A stretch of 29,067 nt of DNA from Oscillospiraceae bacterium (GTDB lineage Bacteria; Bacillota; Clostridia; Oscillospirales; Ruminococcaceae), in assembly GCA_020024155.1 (NCBI GenBank), contig JAHHUE010000012.1, positions 1 through 29,067 of the forward strand. Direction: 5' to 3'. Shown one piece after another: positions 6,638-15,614 of the stretch (positions are counted from its first letter, which is position 1; every line of letters starts with the position of its first letter). The notes beneath the pieces were generated by a model. It searched no databases, had not been told where the DNA came from, and saw only the letters and a list, made by a program, of their open reading frames with translations. The translations under genes were made by a program, and so were the position numbers.

Positions 6638-8089
6638 ATGACAGAAAGAAAAATCAGAACCAGATTTGCACCAAGTCCGACAGGATATATGCACGTTGGT
6701 AACCTGCGTACAGCTTTGTACGCATATCTTACAGCAAGAGCTAACAATGGTAAATTCTTGCTCAGAATTGAAGATACAGACCAATCTCGTCAGGTTGACG
6801 GTGCAATTGACATAATTTATAACACTCTTAAAGAAACAAATCTTCTTTGGGATGAAGGTCCGGATATAGGCGGAGATTACGGCCCATATATCCAGAGTGA
6901 AAGAAAAGGCATGTACAAACAATATGTTGACCAGCTTATTGAATCTGGCCACGCTTACCGTTGTTTCTGCACAAAAGAAAGACTTGAAGAAGTAAACAAA
7001 ATCAAAACTGCTTCCGGTCAGCCAACAGGTTATGACAACCACTGCCGTAACCTCTCCAAAGAAGAAATTGAAGCAAACCTTGCAGCAGGTGTTCCTTATG
7101 TTGTAAGACAGAGAATTCCGGAAGGCAAAACAAGCTTTAACGATATGGTTTATGGTGTTATTGAAGTTGATAACTCCACGTTGGATGACCAAATTCTTGT
7201 AAAACAAGATGGTATGCCAACATATAACTTTGCAAATGTTATTGATGACCACCTTATGGAAATCAATCCAGTTATCCGTGGTAGTGAATATCTTGCATCC
7301 ACACCAAAATACAATCTTTTGTATGAAGCATTCGGTTGGGATATTCCAGATTATGTTCACTGCCCACCAGTTATGAAAGATTCTCAGCATAAACTTTCAA
7401 AGCGTAACGGCGATGCTTCTTATGAAGACCTTATTGCAGCAGGATACCTTAAAGATGCTGTGCTTAACTATATTGCTCTTCTTGGATGGAGCCCAAAAGG
7501 TGAACAGGAAAAATTCACTTTGGAAGAATTGGTTAAAGAATTTGACCCACACAACATTTCAAAATCACCAGCTATTTTTGATATGGACAAGCTCCGTTAT
7601 CTCAATGCTGAATATATCCGTGATATGAGTGTTGAAGAATTTTTGGAAACTGCAAAACCATACATCGCACAGACAGTAAAATCTGAATGTGACTTAAAAC
7701 TTCTTGCAACAGTGTTGCAGAAACGCTGTGAAGTTCTCAGTGATATTCCAGAACAGGTTGACTTTATTGACGCTCTTCCTGATTATGATACAGCTTTGTT
7801 TGAAAACAAAAAAATGAAAACAAACAAAGAAAATTCAAAACAAATGCTTGGTGAAGTTCTTCCAGTTCTTGAAGCTATTGAAGAAAAAGACTGGAATATG
7901 GACAATATCCATACAAAACTCTTTGAACTTATTGCTAAACTTGAAGTTAAAAACGGTCTTGTATTGTTCCCATTGCGTGTTGCAGTATCCGGCAAAGCAT
8001 TCACCCCAGGTGGTGGTGTTGAACTTGCAGCAATTCTTGGCAAAGAAAGAACAATTGACAGAATTAAAACAGCAATTGAAAAATTATAA
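6638..8089 (+). CDS. gltX: Glutamyl-tRNA synthetase
   Basis: 483 residues, full length for a class I GluRS. The HIGH-type motif lies in RFAPSPTGYMHVGNLRTALY and the KMSKS-type motif is HKLSKRNGD. It charges tRNA-Glu, and often tRNA-Gln for later amidation in Firmicutes; the sequence here does not settle the second point. The ATG at 6638 follows AAGGAG. The frame extends 13 codons upstream to an ATG at 6599 with no ribosome binding site, which I reject as the start. It is a single gene with its own promoter and terminator. Confidence 0.96.
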   Translation: MTERKIRTRFAPSPTGYMHVGNLRTALYAYLTARANNGKFLLRIEDTDQSRQVDGAIDIIYNTLKETNLLWDEGPDIGGDYGPYIQSERKGMYKQYVDQLIESGHAYRCFCTKERLEEVNKIKTASGQPTGYDNHCRNLSKEEIEANLAAGVPYVVRQRIPEGKTSFNDMVYGVIEVDNSTLDDQILVKQDGMPTYNFANVIDDHLMEINPVIRGSEYLASTPKYNLLYEAFGWDIPDYVHCPPVMKDSQHKLSKRNGDASYEDLIAAGYLKDAVLNYIALLGWSPKGEQEKFTLEELVKEFDPHNISKSPAIFDMDKLRYLNAEYIRDMSVEEFLETAKPYIAQTVKSECDLKLLATVLQKRCEVLSDIPEQVDFIDALPDYDTALFENKKMKTNKENSKQMLGEVLPVLEAIEEKDWNMDNIHTKLFELIAKLEVKNGLVLFPLRVAVSGKAFTPGGGVELAAILGKERTIDRIKTAIEKL

Positions 8090-8096
8090 TAAAACA

Positions 8097-8133
8097 AAAA
8101 AGTGCAGTCTCTTTTTGGGAGATTGCACTTTTT
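8097..8133 (+). terminator. Bidirectional terminator between gltX and the M20 peptidase
   Basis: AAAAAGTGCAGTCTC / GAGATTGCACTTTTT stem (one G-T pair) with a 7-nt loop, A-run on the left and T-run on the right, between two convergent genes. Confidence 0.85.
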
Positions 8134-8170
8134 ATATTGTCAAAGTTAAGCTAAGTAACTTTTATTAAAA

Positions 8171-9274
8171 TTATTTTTTTATAAGTTCAAAAACAATTTT
8201 TGTTATGTCTTCAAGGTTTTTAATTGTAATTTCTTCATTTACGCTGTGAACTTTACACATACCTGTGCCAAGAACAACACTCTTTATACCGTTAAGGTTC
8301 ATATTGTTTGCATCAGAGCCACCACCACTTAATTTAATGCAGTGCTTAACATTTGAACGTATACAAGCGTCCTTAATTTCAGAAATAAAGCTGTCATTTT
8401 CATCAGTGAAATATGGATAATACAAATCGTCAACTTCACCTTCAAATTTGCCACCAAATTTTACGCAGGCATCGTCAATACATTTCATCATATGTTTTTT
8501 CTGAGCATCAAGTTTTTCTGCGTTACGGCTTCTTGCCTCTGCAAGCATATATACTTTTTCAGGTACTATATTTGTTGAGTATTCTGCTTTAAGTGTGCCG
8601 ATATTTGCAGTTGTTTCATCATCAATGCGTAAAAGTTTCATATTTGAGATAGCCTCTGCTGCAATTTGTATTGCACTTATACCATCTTCAGGAGCTACAC
8701 CGGCGTGAGAAGTTTTGCCGATAAAGTGACCGGAAATTTTTGTTTTTCCCGGAGCACCTTGTATAATTACTCCGGCATCGCCACTAGAATCTAATACAGC
8801 GGCTTTTTTTGATGTCAAACGAGAGTAATCAAGATTTCTTGAACCAAGAAGTCCACATTCTTCGCAAATTGTAAATACAATTTCAACAGTAGGGTGATTA
8901 AGATTTTGCTCTTTAATCATTTTAATTGCTTCTATAACTGAAACAACACCACTTTTATCATCACCACCAAGAACAGTTGTTTTGTCGGAATAAATTACAC
9001 CGTCTTTGATAATAGGTTTAATGTTTTTACCTGGTTTAACGGTATCTAAGTGTGCAGAAAAAAGAATTGGCTCAAATGTTTCGTCCCCTTTAAATACAGC
9101 ATAAATATTGCCTGCATTACTTCCAAGTTTTTCACCTGCATTATCCATATAAACTTCACAGCCAAGTTCCTGTAAATCAGCCATAACAGTTTTTGCCATA
9201 TTAAGTTCATCATAGCTTTCACTGTCAATTTGAATATATCTGATGAAGTTATCAACAAGTCTTTGAGTATTCAT
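8171..9274 (-). CDS. M20 family peptidase, PepT-like
   Basis: 367 residues, cytoplasmic, no signal peptide. Two-zinc peptidase motifs are in order: SAHLDTVKPG (first His and catalytic Asp), GGDDKSG (bridging Asp), EECGLLGS (general-base Glu and a metal Glu), LDSSGDAG, and HSVNEEI near the end (last His). The insert with TSHAGVAPEDG is the lid and dimerisation domain. The closest type is the PepT-like tripeptidase subgroup common in Clostridia, though the true substrate could be another small peptide or acyl-amino acid. The ATG at 9274 has AAGGAG upstream. It stands alone, convergent with gltX and divergent from the aro operon. Confidence 0.85.
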   Translation of the reverse strand: MNTQRLVDNFIRYIQIDSESYDELNMAKTVMADLQELGCEVYMDNAGEKLGSNAGNIYAVFKGDETFEPILFSAHLDTVKPGKNIKPIIKDGVIYSDKTTVLGGDDKSGVVSVIEAIKMIKEQNLNHPTVEIVFTICEECGLLGSRNLDYSRLTSKKAAVLDSSGDAGVIIQGAPGKTKISGHFIGKTSHAGVAPEDGISAIQIAAEAISNMKLLRIDDETTANIGTLKAEYSTNIVPEKVYMLAEARSRNAEKLDAQKKHMMKCIDDACVKFGGKFEGEVDDLYYPYFTDENDSFISEIKDACIRSNVKHCIKLSGGGSDANNMNLNGIKSVVLGTGMCKVHSVNEEITIKNLEDITKIVFELIKK

Positions 9275-9376
9275 TACTATTCTCCTTTTTATTTTAGTGT
9301 AACATAATTATTATATATAGTTATAAAACAAAACATAGGCTTTTGTAAATATAAATTTGTTGTTTTATACCTATAC

Positions 9377-9406
9377 TTGATTTAATATATAAAAATATAG
9401 TAATAT
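9377..9406 (+). promoter_or_regulatory. Possible aro operon promoter
   Basis: Plus strand: -35 TTGATT (9377-9382), 18-nt spacer, -10 TAATAT (9401-9406). It would leave a leader of about 105 nt before aroB. I found no T-box or known riboswitch signature in that leader. Confidence 0.45.
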
Positions 9407-9520
9407 ACAAATGAGAGTAAAAATCTGGCATTCTTTATATTGGCAATACTGAAAACAATTTATTGGGCACAGGTGTTATTTGCTGAAATAAAGAAGCTTT
9501 TTTATTATATGGAGAAATAT

Positions 9521-10546
9521 ATGGAATTTACAGTAAACCTTACAGATGCAAAAAGCAGAGTAATTATTGAAAAAGGCTGTTATACTCATCTAAAAGATTA
9601 CTTTGAATTTAACGGCAAAGTGATGATTATAACAGATGATAATATTCCGTCTGAAATAAAAGAAAATGTGATTTCTCAGTTTGAAAATGCCATAATGGTG
9701 CAAGTAAAACATGGAGAAACTGCAAAAAGTTTTGAAACATATAAAATGCTTTTGGAAAAATTATTGGCAGAAGATTTTTCAAGAAAAGATTTTGTTTTGG
9801 CATTGGGTGGTGGAGTTATTGGAGACCTTGCAGGTTTTGTTGCAAGCACTTACAAAAGAGGTTGCAGATTTGTATCAATACCAACAACAACACTTTCTCA
9901 AATTGATTCCAGCATAGGTGGAAAAGTTGCCATAAACCTTAACGGAATTAAAAACTGTGTGGGTAATTTTTATCATCCGGAAGTTGTTTTTGTAGATGTC
10001 AAAACACTTAGAACTTTGGAAAAAAGGCATTTTTATAACGGACTTGTAGAGGCAGTAAAAGCAGGTTGCATACAAGATAAAACTATCTTTGATTTATTTA
10101 AAAACCATATAGAAGAACTTAGCGTAGACAGCCCATATCTTGAACAAATTATAACCAAAAGCTTAGTTATGAAAAAGAATATAGTTGAACAAGATGAAAA
10201 AGAGAAAAATATTCGTAAAATATTAAATTATGGACATACAATAGGTCACGCAATAGAAAGTATATATAATCTCAATGATTACTATCACGGAGAATGTGTT
10301 GCAAACGGTATGTTGCTTATTCAGGAAAATAAAGAGATAAGAAATCAACTTGCTGAAATATTCAAAAAAATGGAAATACCTATAATTGAAAATATAGATG
10401 TTGAAAAAAGCATTGAATTTATAAAGAATGATAAAAAAGCCAACGGAAATAAAATTGACATGATAAAAGTTGACCAAATAGGAAAAGCCTATATAGATAA
10501 TATAGATATAAATGATTTGCGTAAATATATCGGGAGAAAAATATGA
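9521..10546 (+). CDS. aroB: 3-dehydroquinate synthase
   Basis: 341 residues. NAD-binding GGGVIGDLAGFVASTYKRG is followed by PTTTLSQIDSSIGGK. The zinc ligands are in NGLVEAVKAG (Glu), NYGHTIGHAIES (His) and YYHGECVANGM (His). It converts DAHP to 3-dehydroquinate, step 2 of the shikimate pathway. I start at ATG 9521 (MEFTVNL) because GGAG lies 6 nt upstream. The in-frame ATG at 9509 and TTG at 9440 have weaker sites. It is the first gene of the aro operon and overlaps aroC by 4 nt (ATGA). Confidence 0.95.
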   Translation: MEFTVNLTDAKSRVIIEKGCYTHLKDYFEFNGKVMIITDDNIPSEIKENVISQFENAIMVQVKHGETAKSFETYKMLLEKLLAEDFSRKDFVLALGGGVIGDLAGFVASTYKRGCRFVSIPTTTLSQIDSSIGGKVAINLNGIKNCVGNFYHPEVVFVDVKTLRTLEKRHFYNGLVEAVKAGCIQDKTIFDLFKNHIEELSVDSPYLEQIITKSLVMKKNIVEQDEKEKNIRKILNYGHTIGHAIESIYNLNDYYHGECVANGMLLIQENKEIRNQLAEIFKKMEIPIIENIDVEKSIEFIKNDKKANGNKIDMIKVDQIGKAYIDNIDINDLRKYIGRKI

Positions 10547-11625
10547 AAAGTGTAATAGGTAAAAATATTACCATAAGCCTTTACGGAGAAAGCCACGGAA
10601 ACGCAACAGGTATAGTTGTGGACGGTTTGCCGTCAGGAATAAAGATAAACAGAGAGTTTATGCAATCACAATTAGATAAAAGAAAACCAAAGGGAAAAAT
10701 ATCAACTCAAAGACACGAGAACGATGATTTTAAAATAATAAGCGGTGTTTTTAACGAATATACAACCGGTACACCTTTGCATATTATGATAGAAAATAAA
10801 TCACAGAAAAGCAGCGACTATAAACCTTGTTTTCCACGACCAAGCCATGCAGATTATGTGGCTCACATAAAATACAATGGGTTTGAGGATTATCGAGGGG
10901 GTGGACATTTTTCCGGCAGACTGACTGCTCCGCTTGTTGCTTGTGGAAGCATTGCTATTGATATACTAAAAAACAAAGGTATATTTATTGGCACACATAT
11001 AAAAAAATGTCAGCAGATACAAGACAGAAATTTTAATGACTATAAATCTGATATAGATATATGTAATAGTAAATATTTTTCTGTGCTGGATGATAAAACA
11101 GAAAAAGAAATGATACAACATATAGAAAATGCAGGTAAAGACAATGACAGTGTAGGTGGTATATTGGAAAGTTGCATTTTAAATATGCCAATTGGTGTTG
11201 GAGAGCCTTATTTTTACTCAATTGAAAGCCAAATAAGCCATTATCTTTTTTCTGTGGGTGCAGTAAAAGGTGTTGAGTTTGGTCTTGGCTTTGATTATGC
11301 AGATTATCGTGGAAGTCAGGTAAATGACCAACTTCAAATTGAAAACGGAAAAGTAATCACAACAACAAATAATAACGGTGGAATAAACGGTGGAATATCA
11401 AATGGTATGCCTATTATTGTAAGATGTGTTGTAAAACCTACACCATCAATTTTTAAACAGCAAAATACAGTAAATCTTGCAACAATGGAAAACACCACCT
11501 TTACACTTACCGGCAGACACGACCCTGCAATTTTTCATCGTGCAAGGGTTGTTATTGACAGTATGATTGCTTTGGCGTTATTGGATTTACTTGTTGAAAA
11601 ATACGGGGAGGATTGGCTTTTATGA
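10543..11625 (+). CDS. aroC: Chorismate synthase
   Basis: 360 residues, full length. N-terminal GESHGNATGIVVDGLPSG binds FMN and EPSP. YRGGGHFSGRLTAP and RHDPAIFHRARVVIDSM are family signatures. It removes phosphate from EPSP to give chorismate, the last step of the pathway, using reduced FMN. The sequence does not tell whether a separate flavin reductase is needed. It starts at the ATG in the ATGA overlap with aroB, with GGGAG upstream, so translation is likely coupled. It overlaps aroE/K by 4 nt in the same way. Confidence 0.96.
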   Translation: MKSVIGKNITISLYGESHGNATGIVVDGLPSGIKINREFMQSQLDKRKPKGKISTQRHENDDFKIISGVFNEYTTGTPLHIMIENKSQKSSDYKPCFPRPSHADYVAHIKYNGFEDYRGGGHFSGRLTAPLVACGSIAIDILKNKGIFIGTHIKKCQQIQDRNFNDYKSDIDICNSKYFSVLDDKTEKEMIQHIENAGKDNDSVGGILESCILNMPIGVGEPYFYSIESQISHYLFSVGAVKGVEFGLGFDYADYRGSQVNDQLQIENGKVITTTNNNGGINGGISNGMPIIVRCVVKPTPSIFKQQNTVNLATMENTTFTLTGRHDPAIFHRARVVIDSMIALALLDLLVEKYGEDWLL

Positions 11626-12866
11626 AAGTTGGTCTTATAGGAGAAAAACTGGGGCATAGTTTTTCAAAACCTATACACGAAGCCTTGGCTGATTATACTT
11701 ATAATTTAATGCCGATACCAAAAGATAAATTTGATGATTTTATGAGGCAAAAACCTTTTGATGCAATAAATGTTACAATTCCATACAAAGAAACAGTTAT
11801 GCCATATTGTGACTATATTGATGAAAAAGCAAAAAAAATCGGTGCAGTAAATGCAATAAAAAATGTTGACGGAAAACTTTTTGCAACAAACACCGACTAT
11901 GACGGACTAAAAATGATGATAGAAAATCATTTTGATTTAACTGATAAAATAGTTGGAATTTGTGGCAGCGGCGGAACATCAAAAACTGCATTTGCCGTAT
12001 GTGAGAATTTAAAAGTTAAAGAGATTATAAAAGTTGCAAGAAATAAAAATAAACCGTTTATTTCTTATGAAGAATTTAAAAATCGCAAAGATGTACAAGT
12101 TATAATAAACACAACAAGTGTGGGAATGAGTCCAGATATAATGTCATCAATTGTAAATCTTGATGATTTTCCAAACTGCAAGGCAGTAATTGATGTGGTA
12201 TATAACCCACTTATTACAAGCCTTTGTTACAGTGCAAAGCAAAAAAATATACCATATATATGTGGGTTGGAAATGCTTGTTGGACAAGCCGTATCGGCTA
12301 TTGAATTTTTTACCGATAAAACAGTTGGCCATAGTAATATAGCTAAATTGGCAAAGAAAATTTACAGTGACAAGCAGAACATTGTTTTAATTGGTATGCC
12401 AAGCTGTGGTAAAAGCACAATAGGCAAAGAACTTGCTAAAAAACTGGGATATGATTTTGTTGATATGGATTTGGAGATAGAAAGAAAGGCAGAAATGTCT
12501 ATCCCACAAATTTTTGAAAAATACGGAGAAGATTATTTTAGAGATATAGAAAGTGATGTATGTATTGAGATTGCAAAAAGAAATCACACAATAATAAGCT
12601 GTGGTGGCGGAGTTGTGAAAAGAGAAAAAAATATGCACGCATTATCACTTAACGGAAAAATAATTTGTATAAAAAGAGATGTTGATAAACTTGTAATAGG
12701 AGGAGAAAGACCTTTGAGCAAGGATATACAAACACTAAAAAAAATGGAAATGGAAAGAAATCCTTTGTACCAAAAATATAGCAGTGTTATAATAGAAAAC
12801 AACGGAAAAATTTCTGATACAATAGATGAATTTATGGAGGCATATAGTGAAAATTCTGGTTATTAA
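11622..12866 (+). CDS. aroE/aroK: Shikimate dehydrogenase - shikimate kinase fusion
   Basis: 414 residues, bifunctional. Residues 1 to about 250 are shikimate dehydrogenase: GHSFSKPIHEAL (substrate serines), NVTIPYKETV (catalytic Lys), GAVNAI, NTDYDG, GSGGTSKTA (NADP loop) and VYNPLITSL. From about 258 to the end is shikimate kinase: Walker A GMPSCGKST, VDMDLEIE, YFRDIES (substrate Arg), CGGGVV and the lid arginine in GGERPLSKD. It does steps 4 and 5, so shikimate could pass between domains. The start is the ATG in the ATGA overlap with aroC, with GGGGAGG upstream. No frameshift or stop separates the domains, so the fusion looks genuine. Confidence 0.95.
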   Translation: MKVGLIGEKLGHSFSKPIHEALADYTYNLMPIPKDKFDDFMRQKPFDAINVTIPYKETVMPYCDYIDEKAKKIGAVNAIKNVDGKLFATNTDYDGLKMMIENHFDLTDKIVGICGSGGTSKTAFAVCENLKVKEIIKVARNKNKPFISYEEFKNRKDVQVIINTTSVGMSPDIMSSIVNLDDFPNCKAVIDVVYNPLITSLCYSAKQKNIPYICGLEMLVGQAVSAIEFFTDKTVGHSNIAKLAKKIYSDKQNIVLIGMPSCGKSTIGKELAKKLGYDFVDMDLEIERKAEMSIPQIFEKYGEDYFRDIESDVCIEIAKRNHTIISCGGGVVKREKNMHALSLNGKIICIKRDVDKLVIGGERPLSKDIQTLKKMEMERNPLYQKYSSVIIENNGKISDTIDEFMEAYSENSGY

Positions 12867-13296
12867 CGGACCAAACATAAATATGCTTGGAATAAGAGAA
12901 AAAGATATTTATGGCAGTGATACATTTGATAATCTTATAGAAGTTTGTCTGCAAACTGCAAAAGAACTTAGTGTAGAGATAGAATGTTATCAAAGTAATC
13001 ACGAAGGCGATTTGGTGGATAAAATTCAGCAGGCTTATGGTAAAGTTGATGGTATTGTTATAAATCCGGGAGCATACACGCATACTTCAATTGCACTTTT
13101 AGACGCATTAAAGGCAGTCAGCATTCCAACAGTAGAAGTTCATATATCAAAAGTGGAAGAAAGAGAAAGTTTCCGTCAAATTTCTTATATTAGACAAGCC
13201 TGCTATAAAACAATAACAGGTTGTGGTATAAACGGATATAGTATGGCAATACAGTCATTAGTGAAAGGTGAATATAATAATGGTAATTACTTGTAA
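12847..13296 (+). CDS. aroQ: 3-dehydroquinate dehydratase, type II
   Basis: 149 residues, the size of the dodecameric type II enzyme. NGPNINMLGIREKDIYG carries the catalytic Tyr and lid Arg. NHEGDLVDKIQ, INPGAYTHTSIALLDAL and EVHISKVEERESFR (catalytic His) are all in place. It dehydrates 3-dehydroquinate, step 3. I start at GTG 12847 because GGAGG sits 6 nt upstream and the protein then begins MKILVINGPN, as in the family. An ATG at 12826 has no site. It overlaps the end of aroE/K by 20 nt and the start of aroF by 17 nt. Confidence 0.93.
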   Translation: MKILVINGPNINMLGIREKDIYGSDTFDNLIEVCLQTAKELSVEIECYQSNHEGDLVDKIQQAYGKVDGIVINPGAYTHTSIALLDALKAVSIPTVEVHISKVEERESFRQISYIRQACYKTITGCGINGYSMAIQSLVKGEYNNGNYL

Positions 13297-14296
13297 AAAA
13301 GATGCACCACAAGAAGAGTTAAATAAAATCATAACTAAATTTGAAAACTATGGTATGCAGATAAAACAAATTGAGGGAGAAGATTATACCCTTATAGTTG
13401 TGGTTGGAGATACAGCAATAATTGATGAAAAACGCCTTATGTGCAATCCTTATGTAGAGAGTATTTCACAAATTGGCACACCATATAAGAAAGTAAGCCG
13501 TATTTGGCATCCGGAAGACAGTGTTGTTGATGTTGCCGGTGTAAAAATTGGTGGTAAAGAAAAAATTGTTGTAATGGGTGGCCCTTGCAGTGTAGAAGGT
13601 TTGGAGCAGATATGCGATATATCCCAGGAAATAAAAAATGCAGGTGGGCGTATATTACGTGGTGGTGCATATAAGCCAAGAACATCACCATATACTTTTC
13701 AAGGTCTTGGTAGAGAAGGCATAATGTATATGACACAAGCAAGAAAACTTACGGGATTGCCAATAGTAAGCGAAATTATGAGCACAGACAAAATTGATGA
13801 GTTTGTTGAAAATGTTGATTTAATTCAAGTTGGTGCAAGAAATATGCAAAACTTTGATTTGCTTAAAGCACTGGGAAAAACAGACAAGCCTATTTTGTTA
13901 AAAAGAGGTTTGAGCAATACAATTGAAGAATGGCTTATGAGTGCTGAATACATTATGGCAGGCGGAAACAATAATGTTATTTTGTGTGAAAGAGGTATAC
14001 GAACATTTGAAACCTATACACGAAATACATTGGATTTAAGTGTTGTTCAAATAGTAAAGAAAAAGACACATCTTCCGATTGTTATTGACCCTTCACACGC
14101 AACAGGAAACTGGGAGCTTGTGGAAAGTATGTCGCTTGCAGCAGTTGCAGCAGGTGCAGACGGACTTATGATAGAAGTTCATCCACAACCTGAATGTGCG
14201 TGGAGTGACGGACAGCAGAGCCTTAAACCAAAGAATTTTAAAGATGTTGTTGAAAAAGCAAGGGCAATTGCAAAAGTTGTGGGAAGAGATTTGTAA
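13280..14296 (+). CDS. aroF: DAHP synthase (3-deoxy-7-phosphoheptulonate synthase), type I-beta
   Basis: 338 residues. An N-terminal ferredoxin-like domain (about 1-70) precedes the barrel, as in the AroF type found in Thermotoga and many Firmicutes. Barrel motifs: GGPCSVEG, GGAYKPRTSPYTFQGLG (PEP and metal site), GARNMQNFDLL, KRGLSNTIEEW and DPSHATGNW (metal His). It condenses PEP with erythrose-4-phosphate, step 1 and the usual control point. The N-terminal domain is the likely site for feedback by an aromatic amino acid, but which one cannot be read from sequence. ATG 13280 was chosen over GTG 13268 because GGTGA lies 8 nt upstream. Confidence 0.94.
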   Translation: MVITCKKDAPQEELNKIITKFENYGMQIKQIEGEDYTLIVVVGDTAIIDEKRLMCNPYVESISQIGTPYKKVSRIWHPEDSVVDVAGVKIGGKEKIVVMGGPCSVEGLEQICDISQEIKNAGGRILRGGAYKPRTSPYTFQGLGREGIMYMTQARKLTGLPIVSEIMSTDKIDEFVENVDLIQVGARNMQNFDLLKALGKTDKPILLKRGLSNTIEEWLMSAEYIMAGGNNNVILCERGIRTFETYTRNTLDLSVVQIVKKKTHLPIVIDPSHATGNWELVESMSLAAVAAGADGLMIEVHPQPECAWSDGQQSLKPKNFKDVVEKARAIAKVVGRDL

Positions 14297-15555
14297 TGAA
14301 AGTTGTTATTAAACCGTCACAATGTTTTGGCAGTGTAAAAATACCACCAAGTAAAAGTATGGCACACAGAGCAATAATATGTGCTTGTCTTGCAAATGGA
14401 ACAAGTGTTATATCAAATATAGATTATTCCGTTGATATATCTACAACTATTGACTGTATGAGAAATCTTGGTGCAGAAATTGAATGTGGCAAGGATTTTG
14501 TTGTTGTAAAAGGTATAGAGAATTTTAAAAATCTTAAAAGCAATAAAATTCAGTGTAACGAATCCGGTTCTACATTGCGTTTTTTAATACCAATTTTTTC
14601 ACTTACAGAAGAAAAAATAACTTTTATAGGTAAAAATAGATTACTTAAACGCCCACAAAAAGTATATGAAGATATTTTTAATCAGTCAGGCTTGTATTTT
14701 TATCAAGATGATGAAAAAATTGAGATACAGGGCAAATTGCAAGCAAAAGAATATACAGTTTGCGGAAATATAAGCAGTCAGTTTATAAGTGGATTGTTGT
14801 TTACATTGCCGTTGCTTAAAGAAAACTCAAAAATAAAGATTTTGACACCGGTTGAAAGCAGAAGTTACATTGACCTTACAATTCAGATGTTAAATAAATT
14901 TGGCATAGAAATTATTTGGCAAGATGACACTACCCTTTTTGTGAAGGGTAATCAGCAGTATAAACCATATAATGAAACTGTTGAGGGAGATTTTTCTCAG
15001 TTTGCATTTTTTGGTGTTCTTTCTGCGATAAATTCAAAACTTAATATTTCCGGTATGGATAATAATTCATTGCAGGGCGATAAACAGATTTTGGATATAT
15101 TAAGTCAATTTGGATGTAAAGTATCTTATAAAGACAAAATATATAGTGTATCTTCTAATAAACTTGTTGCAAATGAAATTGACCTTAAAAACTGTCCTGA
15201 CTTAGGGCCTGTTCTCTGCGTTCTCGCAATGTTTTCACAAGGTACAACACGTATTTATAACGCATCAAGGCTTCGCATAAAAGAAAGTGACAGAATTGAG
15301 GCGATGATAACCGAATGTGCAAAAATGGGGTGCAAAATAGAATCCACCAAAGATGAAATGATTATTTATGGTGGATATTCTGTTCCAACAGTAGAATTAA
15401 ACGGTTGGAAAGACCATCGTATTGTTATGGCTTGTGCCGTTGCTTTGACTAAACTTGGTGGAACAATTGACGGCTGTGAGGCAATTACAAAAAGTTATCC
15501 AAACTTTTTTAAAGATTTACAGTCTGTGGGCATAGATTTAGAAATTTTAGAGTAA
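14296..15555 (+). CDS. aroA: 5-enolpyruvylshikimate-3-phosphate synthase
   Basis: 419 residues. PPSKSMAHRAIICA (substrate Lys and Arg), NESGSTLRFLIPI, GNISSQFISGLLF, RLRIKESDRIEAM and GWKDHRIVMACAVA are the EPSPS motifs in order. It joins PEP to shikimate-3-phosphate, step 6. The PEP-site loop reads NESGSTLRF rather than the LGNAGTAMRP form, so this is not the classic class I (enterobacterial or plant) sequence. The ATG at 14296 overlaps the aroF stop by one base (TAATG). It is the last gene of the operon, with a strong terminator after it. Confidence 0.95.
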   Translation: MKVVIKPSQCFGSVKIPPSKSMAHRAIICACLANGTSVISNIDYSVDISTTIDCMRNLGAEIECGKDFVVVKGIENFKNLKSNKIQCNESGSTLRFLIPIFSLTEEKITFIGKNRLLKRPQKVYEDIFNQSGLYFYQDDEKIEIQGKLQAKEYTVCGNISSQFISGLLFTLPLLKENSKIKILTPVESRSYIDLTIQMLNKFGIEIIWQDDTTLFVKGNQQYKPYNETVEGDFSQFAFFGVLSAINSKLNISGMDNNSLQGDKQILDILSQFGCKVSYKDKIYSVSSNKLVANEIDLKNCPDLGPVLCVLAMFSQGTTRIYNASRLRIKESDRIEAMITECAKMGCKIESTKDEMIIYGGYSVPTVELNGWKDHRIVMACAVALTKLGGTIDGCEAITKSYPNFFKDLQSVGIDLEILE

Positions 15556-15582
15556 AAATATAATAATTTATTTAATAGAAAA

Positions 15583-15614
15583 GACCGTTGAGTTAATCAA
15601 CGGTCAATTTTTTT
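15583..15614 (+). terminator. Terminator of the aro operon
   Basis: Perfect 8-bp GACCGTTG / CAACGGTC stem with a 7-nt loop and a T7 run, 27 nt after aroA. It overlaps the last two bases of the convergent membrane-protein gene. Confidence 0.9.

Noticed and set aside
9407..9520. T-box or other known riboswitch before aroB
   Set aside because: No T-box signature, specifier stem or known aptamer core could be found by eye.
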